Program-made: the position numbers and the translations under genes
In this document: positions 50,611 through 61,555 of the stretch, one piece after another
How the letters are laid out: the number at the start of each line of letters is the position of its first letter
Position numbering within the stretch: the first letter of the stretch is position 1
The notes under the pieces: generated by a model
The model's database searches: none
Told to the model about the DNA's origin: nothing
What the model saw: only the letters and a program-made list of their open reading frames with translations
Assembly (NCBI GenBank): GCA_010015805.1
Contig: ML978121.1
Location: 2,480,001 to 2,544,000 of the forward strand
Direction of reading: 5' to 3'
Length of the DNA stretch: 64,000 nucleotides
Source of the DNA: Rhizodiscina lignyota
Taxonomy: Eukaryota; Ascomycota; Dothideomycetes; Aulographales; Rhizodiscinaceae

Positions 50611-51980
50611 AACAAGGGGTCTACTTTCCGGGGAAATGTATTCTTCAGATGCAAGAGGTACGCACAGCCTTTGGCTCCTGTTGGTGGGAATTCTTGGGAG
50701 ACCCAAACGTTGAGAACCGCTCTCTAATCCGACACTGACGCTGACAATGGGGCGGAATCCCACAATACACGATGAGTTACAAGGGGACGGGAGCATGATG
50801 TGGGCCAATGAATTAAGCGCGCATAAAGCTACTGGAACCACTATTAGGTACACCTTGAATCCAAATATTACATTGGTGGGAACTCAGCTGTCGGTAGTTC
50901 TTTTGGCGTTAACCAAGGAATACATTGGTTCTTTAAACATTGCGTCAAGGTCAGCAAGCAACAGGAGCCCATGGTTTTTTGTCGTTAAAGACAACGGCTC
51001 CAGCTCAGCACATTTCGTTTGGGACAATGTTTCTACTTCTTTGCTTGCATTAAACCTGTATATACTAGCGTTTCCTCTATGAGAGCAACTTTTAAAAATG
51101 GTACGGAGGTGATTTCACAATTAGATCTTCAACCTCCAGCCAAGCATTCATACCTAGACAAAGACAACAGCAACCATTATGGGTTCTACAACGGTCCGAT
51201 CCGCACCTGCGTCCTACTCTGGACCAAAAAATAAGCTTACTGAACATCTTCCATTTAACCTTCGTCTATACTAACCCAGCGCCAAGGTACCTAAATTACC
51301 TCTGCATCGGAACTCACTAAACTCCGCACTAATCCCCTCACGGTCCCGCAGATCACTCCGCATTCTGATATGCATAACATATTAGCCTATGCTTCAGAGG
51401 TTCGACAAACTCACTTTGGACTAGTTCCCAGAGTGTTTAGGATTATGCGGGCGATATTGTTCCAAGCAGACGTCCATAGAGAATTTCCAGATTGACACCG
51501 TTCCCGTACTTCGCCTAGAAATGTATAATACTAATCATATTCGTCCTTGGGTGGCAAGCTCCTGAAGTTACGTCAACACAGCCGTATATCCAGCATATAT
51601 CCAGTAGACACTCGGAGGTCGCTCGAGAGCGTATAGGCCCCGGTGTTTCACGTGAGATGTTGCCCTGCCGAGTGACAAGATGACACGAGCGCCACTAAGA
51701 GGACTTCTCTTATATCCTCATTGTTCCTTTTAGTTTCTGCTGCATATGATCATTTGCGGAAGGCCGCCATTGTCCGCTAGTCGTTCTTTTGCGGGGTTCG
51801 CTATGATTCGCGGAAGAACTTGTGAAAGCATCATATCGAATACCCACGCGACTTCGCTGACGCTCTGGGCCGAGTTGTTCAACTCTTTGATTGAGGGGAT
51901 GTTGCATCTTTTAGGATGATTGGCGATGTCTTCAAAGTGAGAAGCGAATGAAGGTCGGATTCCACTCCAACAGCTCGTTC

Positions 51981-51987
51981 ATAAATA
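51981..51987 (+). promoter_or_regulatory. TATA-like element of secreted peptide gene
   Basis: ATAAATA lies about 100 bp upstream of the ATG at 52084 and is followed by a C/T-rich leader with the start context CACAATGA. The arrangement is that of a compact, inducible fungal promoter. Assigned by position only. Confidence 0.35.
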
Positions 51988-52083
51988 GGCCTCCATCCTC
52001 ACTCTTCATCCGAGCAGCCCTCTCAACTCCATCCAAACTCGATTCAAAATCATTCGGTTCAACCCAGTCCAAACTCTTGCACA

Positions 52084-52281
52084 ATGAAGTCCTTCAATAT
52101 CATTGTCATGCTCGGCCTTGCCATCGCTGCCGCCGCGGCCCCTGCTGCTGAAGCAAATGCGGCTCCCGATCTCGGTGCTCCTACACACGTCTTTGCCAGA
52201 CGCCAGTGCGGCTGTTCGGGAGGGCTGTTCTGCTGCGCTAGCGGAGACCAGACGCTCTGCTTCCCAAGCGACGATTGCTAG
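52084..52281 (+). CDS. small secreted cysteine-rich peptide with Kex2-type site
   Basis: Intronless, 65 residues. An N-terminal signal peptide (M-K-S-F-N-I-I-V-M-L-G-L-A-I-A-A-A-A-A) is followed by an Ala/Pro-rich propeptide of about 20 residues. A dibasic Arg-Arg at 40-41 is a Kex2-type cleavage site, which would free a 24-residue C-terminal peptide. That peptide has six cysteines spaced C-x-C-x6-CC-x7-C-x5-C and ends on cysteine. The C...C...CC...C...C order is the pattern of inhibitor-cystine-knot peptides, though loop one is very short. Possible roles are a candidate effector, antimicrobial or defence peptide, or signalling peptide; none is proven. I do not recognise a named family. Confidence 0.75.
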   Translation: MKSFNIIVMLGLAIAAAAAPAAEANAAPDLGAPTHVFARRQCGCSGGLFCCASGDQTLCFPSDDC

Positions 52282-52935
52282 AGATATTTGCCAGGTCTGA
52301 CAACCTCAAAGGAGAGGTAAGCGATCTATCAAAGCTAGACATTTAACCCAGCTGGCTAACCAAATGAGCGTCAGAGAAAAGGTTGACAGTATGGCCTGGA
52401 AACCGAAGGAGAGTTGGCATTTGTAGAGGGATGTCTTTCATACTGGCACAGGGACGGGAGGAATGATGAGCAACCTGGATTAAATAATGTTGCTTTAATT
52501 TTTCTCCTTTACAATTAGTGCCAATGACAAGCACATTCAGAAGCCATTTTGATAAAGGACTTTGTGGGATGCCTTTGATTATGATTCCGGAATGGTGAAG
52601 TTCGGTCCAAGGTCCAAGATTCGACTTCCAGAGGACTGATGATTATATGGCGGGTGCCTAGTTGATCAGGTGTCATGGCGTACATTTTGACTCCGATGGC
52701 CTCATTTCTTAGTTGGAAGGTAGGTATCCGCACCTCGACGCGCCAAGGAGGGGCGACGAAGTGAAGTGTCCTTTGTTGCGCTGCCGCCGGCCGCGGTTGA
52801 TGTCACGAACGCCTGCGCCACTATTCCAAAGCAATCGGCCGACATCTTCAGCTTCCATTTCTTTCTCCCCACCCAACTTCAACTTCATCCGCGTCCACGC
52901 TCAAACAAGCACATCGCCATCGACGCTCTCACACA
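52282..52935. other. intergenic, Bax-inhibitor gene promoter
   Basis: About 650 bp. Holds the 3' UTR of the peptide gene and a C/T-rich leader upstream of 52936. No gene seen. Confidence 0.45.
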
Positions 52936-53880
52936 ATGGCAGCCAATACGAAATACACACCCGCGCCGCAGCGCGACTCTTTTGAGGAGCAGGGCAGCTA
53001 CAGCCAGCCTCCACCATCGTACCAGGCTGAGGCCTCCAGTGGCGATGCACTGCTGGGTGCCCCTCGGAGCGAAGACGACAACCTGCCAGATGATTTCAAG
53101 GTGAGTCTCAAAAGATCGAAGAAGCAGGCGGTTTTGGAAATAGTAACTTGGCAATAGTTCGGTGGTGTCATCTCTGAAGCGACGCTCGACATTCGAATGC
53201 AGTTCATCCGCAAAGTCTATGCGATTCTGTAGGTCCCGAAACGCAGCGAGAGCATAGTGACAGTAGATACTAATATTTTCGGCAGGACTGTTCAACTTGT
53301 CGCAACCGCCGCCCTCAGCGCCGTGTCCTTCTGGAGCCCCTCATACAAGCAATGGATCCAATCCAACGCGTGGATGATGTGGATCAGTCTCTTCGGCGCC
53401 ATCGCATTCATGCTCCTTACCTTCTGGAAGCGCAAGTCTTATCCCGCCAATCTCCTCTTCCTCTCCGGCTTTACTGCGCTCGAGGCGTATAGCATCTCGG
53501 TTATTACATCCTTCTATGAGAGTAAAATTGTTCTGGAAGCTTTGATCTTTACCTTGGGCATATTCATCGCGCTCACGCTCTTTGCGTGCCAGACCAAGTA
53601 CGACTTTACTAGCTGGATGCCATATCTATTTGGAGGTCTTTGGGTTTTGATCATCTTCGGCTTCATGGCGGCGTTCTTCCCGTATAACAGCAAGGTCGAG
53701 CTGGGCTATGGCATTATCGCAGCTCTTATCTTCAGCGGATACATTCTTGTGGATACCCAGCTGATCTTGAGGCACTATCACGTCGAGGAGGAGATTGCCG
53801 CCGCGATCAGCTTGTATCTGGATGTTATCAACCTGTTCTTGGCTATCCTGCGGATCCTCAACAGCCAACAGAACAACTAG
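52936..53880 (+). CDS. Bax-inhibitor-1/Lifeguard family membrane protein
   Basis: Three exons: 52936..53100, 53158..53228, 53286..53880; 276 residues. The N-terminal ~65 residues are cytosolic and rich in Pro, Ser, Gln and Tyr. I-R-M-Q-F-I-R-K-V-Y-A-I-L-T-V-Q-L is the typical entry to the TMBIM domain. About seven membrane segments follow. Near the C-terminus come G-Y-I-L-V-D-T-Q-L-I-L and the helix S-L-Y-L-D-V-I-N-L-F-L-A-I-L-R-I-L, with the paired aspartates known as the pH/Ca2+ sensor of the family. Yeast Bxi1/Ybh3 relatives act at the ER, vacuole or mitochondria in calcium leak and stress survival. Confidence 0.93.
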
Positions 53881-54592
53881 AGGGCTGTTTACCGCTTCAG
53901 ACTACCACCGATTGACGGATACATACGTCGGACTATTCCTTCTACTGACTGAACATCTAGGAGCTGGAGTTTGCTTGGATGCGGCACGGAGAATTGGCAT
54001 GGTGTATGAGGCTCTTTCTACATAGTATTATTCCGATCGCAGTTCAATGCATATGAGACTTGCAATTTCTTGCGTGCTTCTGGTGCAGTCTCCTGTCAGC
54101 ATCTTAACACGAATGGATATAGCTGTCCTCGGCTTGGATCTACAGCATGAAACGTGATAGTAAACTGCAAGTATGATTGGTGCGGAACTCAATCGAGCTT
54201 GTGGGGGACCCTGAACCTGCAAAGCTTCAGGGCTTCCCCAAAATTCGCGTGACACCACCAGGAGCTCTCTCAAACAACAGGAGCATCAGTGGCACATCCG
54301 CGAGAACCCGCCTGTCCTTTACATCCTCTATGATAATTTACGGCAGCTCAATCGTTCCATTCCACTCGCTCAATTGATCGCATTGCAACGTCGCGACCGA
54401 GAGCGTTGGGATTCTGCCCCCGCAAATCGCAAAATCAAGCTACACCGCCTTGCATCGGCACACCTGCTTCACACGACCTTGCTCCGCGCTTAAACCGCTA
54501 CCTGGTGTAGCCGATTTCGCTGAACGACTCTCTAAGACCAATCGATGTTCTGAATCGTAATCTCCATCACTTTACAATCGCTTGACAGCGCT
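53881..54592. other. intergenic, ceramide synthase promoter
   Basis: About 710 bp between two genes in the same orientation. No domain-bearing open frame. Confidence 0.45.
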
Positions 54593-56466
54593 ATGGCTGC
54601 TGCATCCTCCAGCAAAGACATACCAACCCTCGTCGACAACTTCGTGCCATTGAAAGAGAACTTTGATGGCGATAAGGACGATCCGAAAGAGAAGGATTCA
54701 GAGCAGAATTGGGAGTTGGAGAGGGATTTAGCTCTTCAACAGACTCCCGAATATGAGCTGGACGAGAAGAAGTCTGCAGTGGCAGCAGCAAAGCATGTGA
54801 GCGATGCGAGAGGAAACGTCAAACAGATGAAGAACGATAGTCTCTTGCGCGTGCTGTGCGCCTATGTGGTGGAGCATCAGATTGGTGAGTTTGACCTTTT
54901 GTACTCCAACTTCTCTAAACCAATTTTTGGTGGCTGCTATTTATCCCTTCTGAACGACTACTCTGCCACCACATGTCACTGACAAATTATCTCAAGGTAT
55001 TTCGGTGAACCTCCTCCTCCTTCTCATTTTGACCCATGGTCTGTTCCCTCGTGCTCGGCCGTTGACTCGCAAATTTTACGAACTCTCATACCACGACGCA
55101 TCCACTGGTAAATATACACAAGGATGGGACGACCTATGTTTCGTTGTCTTTTGGGTTGTTGTGTTGACTGGGCTGAGGGCGGCTCTGATGGACTACATCT
55201 TAAAGCCTGCCGCTCGTGCTGGAGGCATTAGGAAGAGTAGGGTCAGACTACGATTTGCAGAGCAGGCATGGATCGGAATATATCCCACAGGGTCTTGGAG
55301 TCTGGGAATGGTACGTTATTCTCAAAATGCTCGTTTAATCGATGCTTGGCAGCACATTTCCAGTTTTACTAACATGTAGACCAGTATATCATGTATCACA
55401 GCCCATACTGGTTGAACCTTCGCGAGATGTGGGCATCCTGGCCTAGTCCACAGATGGACGGTCTCGTTAAATGGTACTACCTTGTTCAGTTCGCCTTTTG
55501 GCTGCAGCAAATCGTCGTTGTAAACATCGAGGAGCGCCGGAAAGACTACGCTCAAATGTTTACACATCACATCTTCACCTGCACCCTCATTTTTTTCAGC
55601 TACGGCTCCTATCAGATCCCAGCTGGCATCGTCATTCTATGCATTATGGACGTTGTCGATATTTTACTACCCGTAAGTTTAGACGCCCAAAAATTGTTCT
55701 GGGGCTAAGCTGACTTTTGTGATAGCTGGCTAAATGCCTCAAATACCTTAAATTCACCACGGCGTGCGATATTGGCTTCGGCGTCTTTCTCATTACTTGG
55801 TTCATCGCTCGTCACTTGTGCTACCTCCTCGTCTGCTGGAGTCTCTACGCCCACGCCCCCCAGATCATTTATGGCTGCTTTTCAGCCTCTTCTGGAGCTT
55901 TGGTGTCTTCCGACATATCCAATTATCCTGGTGGCACTGAAATAATGTCTAATCTCATGGTCGGCTGGACAAATCCAGGTGGTGTCATTTGCTTCAATCC
56001 ACAGACCAGATGGACTTTCCTCGCCCTTTTGCTGGGATTGCAGGTGATCACGTTGATTTGGTTCGGCATGATCATTCGCGTTGCATGGGGAGTGATCATG
56101 GGTCGTGGCGCGGATGATTCAAGGAGCGACGACGAGGACGGAGACGAGTCGGAGGATGAAGAAGTCGATGGCCAGTCGAGGCCTCCGCCACCCACCGCCG
56201 CTATTTCGCTATCGACTTCCTTGGCACAACGACCACCATCTGCGGGCTCAAATGGTAGTCAGTCTAGTCGCTCCACCCCATACGAGGAAGAGGTCGGTGT
56301 TGATGAGCTGTATCTGGGAATGAGGAGGACACCGAGCCCGAGAATGAAGAGGATGAGAAGTGGTGGGAAGGGCAGAACGAGCGCGATCAGCATTCCAGGG
56401 CACTCGGACCCTAAGGACATCTTGAACCGCATCGGCTGCGAAACCAAGACTACAGACCAAGATTAA
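54593..56466 (+). CDS. ceramide synthase, Lag1/Lac1 type (TLC domain)
   Basis: Four exons: 54593..54884, 54997..55310, 55385..55672, 55726..56466; 544 residues. ER enzyme joining a fatty acyl-CoA to a long-chain base. The hydrophilic N-terminus runs to about residue 85 and is followed by the first membrane helix. The Lag motif is present: R-R-K-D-Y-A-Q-M-F-T-H-H (His 263-264), then the I-M-D-V-V-D-I-L-L-P pair of aspartates. F-W-L-Q-Q-I-V-V-V-N-I-E precedes it. The C-terminal ~150 residues are cytosolic and acidic (D-D-E-D-G-D-E-S-E-D-E-E), then Ser/Pro-rich. Acceptor 55384 is chosen for intron 2 because the AG nine bases upstream would shift the frame. The long inserted loop after the TLC core (S-N-Y-P-G-G-T-E-I-M) is common in filamentous fungi. 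Confidence 0.92.
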
Positions 56467-57336
56467 AGATGAGATATCCTAAGGAGAAGAAATACCTGGG
56501 GTGCGAGTAGATGTGGCTTTTGGCAGAGCACTCAAGCTCATGGCGTTTTCGTAGAGAGGTGGGCGCAAGAACACTTGAATATTGTCTCACATAAACTTTA
56601 TGATTCCCCCAGCTGCATTTTATAGAGTACATTGGGTTTAAATACATTTGCAGCCACACATGTATGATGACATCAACTTTGTGAATTTATGGCGACGATC
56701 ATTTGTTCAAGCTGAAGCCCTCCCTTCCTTGACGATACTTATAACCTGGTCCTGTCTTCGTAAGATTCGCAATGCAAGGATTCCAAATCACAGTCCGCGG
56801 AGTTTCTAACATCCAGCGTCAGGCGGAGCTTGCGATTTTGTCGATTAGTGTATCAGGGGATTGCTACCGAAGTTCTTTTCAAGCCAACTGCAAGCCTTCC
56901 TCCGTGGCCTTGCATCGAAAGATGAATCTGGCGAACCGACGAGCGACGCGTGCGTTTCTAAATGGAGCATGGGCACCTTTGTAACATCCTCATATCTACC
57001 AAGGTGGCCCGATGGAGGATGGCGCACTGCACCTGTCGTTTGCTCCGGAAGATGTGGTGTTGCGCTCTCAGGTCAAGACGACGTTCGTAGCGGAATGATA
57101 GAAAGAGCTAGGGCGAGTACATTAGTCCGAGATAGCTCTCTACTCGAGACACCCATCAAAGGCTATATTTCTTTTGCGCTAAATCACCAATATGGGCTTG
57201 ATCTTTAGAACCGCAGTTGTGATGAACGCTAAAACGGGCGACAGCTTAAAGTATGGTGCAGCGGTCCTACATGATCTGTAAATGATGAATGTACATGTAC
57301 GAAGACGAAGATTTCTTTATTGGTTCTTGCTGAGCT
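56467..57336. other. convergent intergenic region
   Basis: About 870 bp between the ceramide synthase and the 2OG oxygenase genes, which converge. An open frame at 56861-57208 begins only with TTG and shows no domain. No gene called. Confidence 0.45.
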
Positions 57337-58811
57337 TCACGTCTTCACACCCTGTCTTAGATTGTCCATCTTCTTTCCACCACTGTGTGACCACGTAGTC
57401 ATATCTCTTCTTCCAAGCGACATCTTGTTTACCCATTCTCTACTCGTATACACCTCTTCTACCTCGTTCTCCCTTCCCGTCTTCTTCAAATGCTCCATTA
57501 TTATCTCGCTCTCTGCACCCAAATGCCGCAGCTTTACATCGTACTCTGGCCGCGTGAAATACACGAGAGAATACCGCTCACAGTCCGCTTGGGCACCAGG
57601 TGGCGAGATGACCCGGTGGATGTTAGAACGTAGAACTCCAGCGGAGAACTTGGTCATCGCATCCCCGAGGTTGATGACGGCATGCCCTGGGATGGGAACA
57701 ACATAAGCCCACTCCGAATCCTCCTCTGCTGTCATCTCGGAGCCGTCTTGAGAGTATTTTACCTTCCCAATCGTGGACGGGTCGTCCACATCAGATGGGG
57801 GTATGGGGTTCATCCCTGGAGGTAGCCTGATTTGCAGACCACCGACTAGAGGTGCGACGTCAGTACATTCCGAGATGCGGATAAGACTTCATTCACTGAC
57901 CTTTATTGAACAGGACAGTGACTGACCCAAAATCCGTATGCTCTCCATTCGACAGGGTACGATCATCAGGTGGCTGCGGAGGAACGTGGATGAGGCGGAC
58001 TTGATCTCCAGAAGGGCCATGGAGACGATGCCATTCTGCGAATGTGCCAGGCTGGAGCCCCAATTTATCGTTGAGAATTCTCATGATCAACGTGGTGATG
58101 GCATGGGTGTGGGTGACATACGAAGCGAAGAGCGGTCGCTTCTCCTTGATGACATCGGGGTTTGGCTGGGGTTCCGAGTCGCCGAGTACGTCGTTCTTCG
58201 AGACGTTCCAGTACTCATTTCTATCTCGGGTGCCTTTCTTGTCGAGGATGTTCCTCCCAAAGCTCTTGTATCTATGAGCCGTCAGCTTGGGTACATACGC
58301 GATTGAACCGGTCGAAGAGCAATGGGTGCCGTCTAACGTCCACAGATGTATCCTTCGAGAAGACCCATGCAAGAGCACAAGTTCCAGATATTCGTACCAA
58401 CACGAATATAATATGAAATTGACTTGAACATGCTCCGACTTACCCAAAGTAGATACCCTCAGCCGTGCGGTCGTACTTTACTTTCTCTTCTGCTGGAAGC
58501 GCATACATGTCCTTCATCAGCTCAAATAGCCGATCTTTCTCATCCAAGATTGCATTTCCATCGATCTCATTCTCTTTCACTCCATCAACGTCCACTGGTC
58601 CTGAATCGCCCATCCGCATGTCCAGGTAGAAAAAGCCGACATCACGGCATGTATCCCATAGACGAGCTTCCTCACTTTGATCTCCATTGGCGAGCTTTTG
58701 GAGCGAGATACGCAGTAAAGGAGCAGTTGGCACTGCCTTAGAGAACGGCGGTAGCGAAGGGAAGGTTGTCTCGACGTGGTCGAAGAGGTCTTTGTCAGCA
58801 GCTGGTGCCAT
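57337..58811 (-). CDS. 2-oxoglutarate/Fe(II) oxygenase, isopenicillin-N-synthase-like
   Basis: Three exons: complement(58444..58811, 57901..58271, 57337..57845); 415 residues. The N-terminal DIOX_N-type region contains D-T-C-R-D-V-G-F-F-Y-L. The catalytic double-stranded beta-helix has the iron ligands H234 and D236 (G-E-H-T-D-F-G-S-V-T) and H323 (N-I-H-R-V), and the co-substrate pair R337/S339 (E-R-Y-S). Residues G-L-Q-I and P-G-H-A-V-I-N-L-G-D match the family core. Members hydroxylate or oxidise small molecules; the substrate here cannot be read from sequence. No biosynthetic gene cluster is seen around it. The intron after exon 1 is long for the window (172 nt). Confidence 0.9.
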
Positions 58812-59697
58812 TTTGGTAGCCTTGGTACATATGAAAGCTGCACTACACGAGGAACATCAATGGTCCCATGCACATCCTCAGTGATATATTGCACGTCTAT
58901 GTCTCCTCGGCAATGCTTCCGAGCCGTTTGACCCCGACCTTTCCCTAATTTCCATTGTTATGCCCTAAATAAGATGTTATGAGATTCAGGGTTGTGAGAA
59001 ACCCCGCAAATTCAACGCGTCCGGAAAGACACATTCCGTAGATTGAACATATCACACGCCACTCAATTGAGTATGACGTTGAGTCCAATTATGAAAGGTA
59101 CCTAGTTCTGGTTGTAGCAGGAGAATATAGTCAGATATCTATGATCACGTTATCTTCCCCGGATGCCTATGCTCTCTAAGTCAAGGCACAGTGGTAACAA
59201 CTTCAAATCGGCTCGGCGGGCTCGGTCTTCTTATGTACTAATTCAACTAATGAATCAGATCTATCAGATGATTTAAACACCACAACTTCTCTATCCGCAA
59301 TTAAAAATCTGTTACGTTACTGGCGTAGACCAAAAATCTGCTATGGCGCCCCTAGCACGCTAAGGATAGACACCAATTTTCTTCAGTCAATATAATATTT
59401 TCATCAAAGTTATGTTTTCTCAATAAACACCGCCTAGATTGCATTTAATTAAACATTTAGAGACGCTATCGCCTGGGTTGAAGAGCAAAAGTCCACAACT
59501 GCACGAGTTCCGACTTCATCGGGCTCATTATTTTGTCGCTCCTGCATGGTGCGCACGGACCTGTAGCTAATCTAGATCTCGCATACTATGACGAAATCGC
59601 AGTTCCTCCATCTACCTAAGGCTATGCTCCATCTCTTTGCCACAACCTGAGACCACACCACAATATAAGCATTTCAGAAATTTCTGTAACCGTCATC
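58812..59697. other. AT-rich intergenic region
   Basis: About 890 bp between two divergent genes. From about 59260 to 59460 the sequence is AT-rich, with a short direct repeat AAAAATCTG at two sites 30-40 bp apart. It might be a degraded repeat. No gene seen. Confidence 0.4.
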
Positions 59698-60485
59698 ATG
59701 GCTATGCTTGGGCTTGGAGTCTTCTATGGCGGCGTCATCGTTGGCATACCCGTAGTCACAGGCGTCGCCGAAGGAGTCCAACATCAGAAGGAGCAGAACA
59801 AGGAGGCTGCGAACGAAGAGCGGATGGTCAAGTTTCACCTCGATGTGTTTTGCGGCGACAATTCGCCAAAGAGAAAGGAAGTGGATGGTACGATGGTAGT
59901 CATGCGGAATGGCAAGGTGCGCTCAACGACGCAATGCAACTGCATATTGGAGCTGACTTTTTTTCCCTGCAGGTCTACCTCTCACCAAAAGGCGAAGATA
60001 AGCAACCATTGCCACCAGCCGGTGGCGGTCCAGCTCCTCATCCGTTCACCGGCTTCTACATCATGTACCCTGATGACGATCGAAGTCCCCCCCAACGTGG
60101 TCTTGTCAGCACGATATCCGTCGACCCGCCAATGCTGAACTGGATTTACGCTGATCGAGATACATTGGAATTGAAATATGGCAATCGAACGCAGTCCATC
60201 GAGCACACTGTAGGACCGTGGGACTGGACTGAAGACGAGTCTGGTGTCACGCTGGAAGACTGGGAAGGCTTCGTTGCAGTTGAAGAGGATGATGGCTGGG
60301 CAATATATTACGACATCAATGACGATAGACTAGACAATGGAAACAAGGTTGGCGGCAAGAAGGTACTACAGTGCAGTTTGGAGAGGAGAGTTTTCGATGA
60401 AGAACAGCAGAAGCAGGACATGGAGGCTGCGGACAAGAAGATGAGCGTGAAGAAAACAGGCGATTTAAAAACTCAATGGGGATGA
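59698..60485 (+). CDS. unidentified protein with hydrophobic N-terminus
   Basis: Two exons, 59698..59916 and 59973..60485 (56-nt intron), 243 residues. The first ~25 residues are hydrophobic and Gly/Val-rich (L-G-V-F-Y-G-G-V-I-V-G-I-P-V-V), a signal anchor or membrane-associated helix. A middle domain contains H-P-F-T-G-F-Y-I-M-Y-P-D-D-D, then V-G-P-W-D-W-T-E-D-E-S-G-V-T-L and W-A-I-Y-Y-D-I-N-D-D-R-L. The C-terminus is charged and helical. This looks like a fungal family without a known role; I did not recognise it. Splicing is supported by frame continuity across GGCAAG|GTGCGC and CTGCAG|GTCTAC. Confidence 0.7.
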
Positions 60486-61555
60486 AATGTGAAAGGATCC
60501 GCAGAAACTCTGCGTACTCAGACAGCAATCGGCGCGGGAATCATTGCGCGCTGTACTTCAGAACCCTAAGAAATCATCGGTCATGGAGGCAAAATGCGTG
60601 GGGCTCAAGGCCCTTGGGTATCAACTGCAATAGGTTCTCTACTGCGAACTAGCTATATCTGGAGGGTTGTTCGCCCGACCGGCAGCAATTCGATAAAAGG
60701 GAGACAGCATGCATTGGAGTGGACTTCATTTGAAGTTGTGAGCTGTGTGAAGGGTCATAAACCACTTAGCCACTGAGCAAGTTGAAACGCCTAAGGGCGA
60801 GCAGCTCTCGCACTTCAACATTAGCGAGACTATCTCCGAAGGCTTAATTCTACGCTCCTCAGAGTGTATATAGCAATAACATACCATTGAAATCTTTCTA
60901 CGCTCTATTGGTTCTAGAGGCTATCAAACTCGTTCCATTCCCTGAAAGCTATTAACAATTTCTGTCACCCTGGAGTTCCCTTCCAACGCCGCAAAGCTCA
61001 TTCCAGACTATACAGGAGGTATGGCAGCAACACTTGAAGGTACAACATCCTTGAGACTTAAGCTACCTCTTCGGGGGCTCGATGAACGACACCTGAATAT
61101 ACTCTCTGATAATGTTGATCTGGGCGCTGTAAGCTGACGGAAGCTGAGCGGTCGAAAGTAGCGGGAGGAAAAGAACTACGTTTCGGCCTGGTTACTGAAG
61201 ACTGTTATGTAATTAAACTAGTCAAATATTCAATCCAGCACGATGAAGCAAGACCATTATTATACATTTCTGTTGAAAGGGTTTGTCTGAAGTTCAAGTT
61301 GGTGGGCATAATGTCTACCCCTATATCGTAGTCTCAGACGCGACTTGCCTATATCAGCACCTCCAAAACGAAGAAATGCACAAGAGAAGACAGCAAGATA
61401 ATTAGGGAGCTTTTATTATCTCCTAATAGGCAGGGCCTAAGAATACCAAAACCGCCAGGATTTAGAAATCTATTTCAATCGATACCATCCCGCCCAGGGT
61501 ATTAGACACTCCGAGGAATCGAGAAAGAAAAGTCCGAGTCAAATCTTCAGAACAA
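60486..61555. other. intergenic, possibly degraded repeat
   Basis: About 1.1 kb with no supportable gene. From about 60830 to 60960 and 61390 to 61480 the sequence is TA-rich (TATTA, CTATT and CTAATA words), the style of RIP-mutated repeats in ascomycetes. No terminal repeats were found. Confidence 0.35.

Larger units (their letters stand above)
50315..52083. other. intergenic with palindrome and weak open frames
   Basis: About 1.8 kb between SMC3 and the small secreted peptide gene. It contains a perfect 20-bp palindrome at 50591-50610. Two open frames at 50529-50738 and 50747-51082 have no recognisable domain. The 3' part is the promoter of the peptide gene. Confidence 0.4.

Noticed and set aside
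56861-57208. Plus-strand open frame of about 115 codons in the convergent gap
   Set aside because: It starts with TTG and lies where two genes converge; composition is not convincing and no family is recognised.
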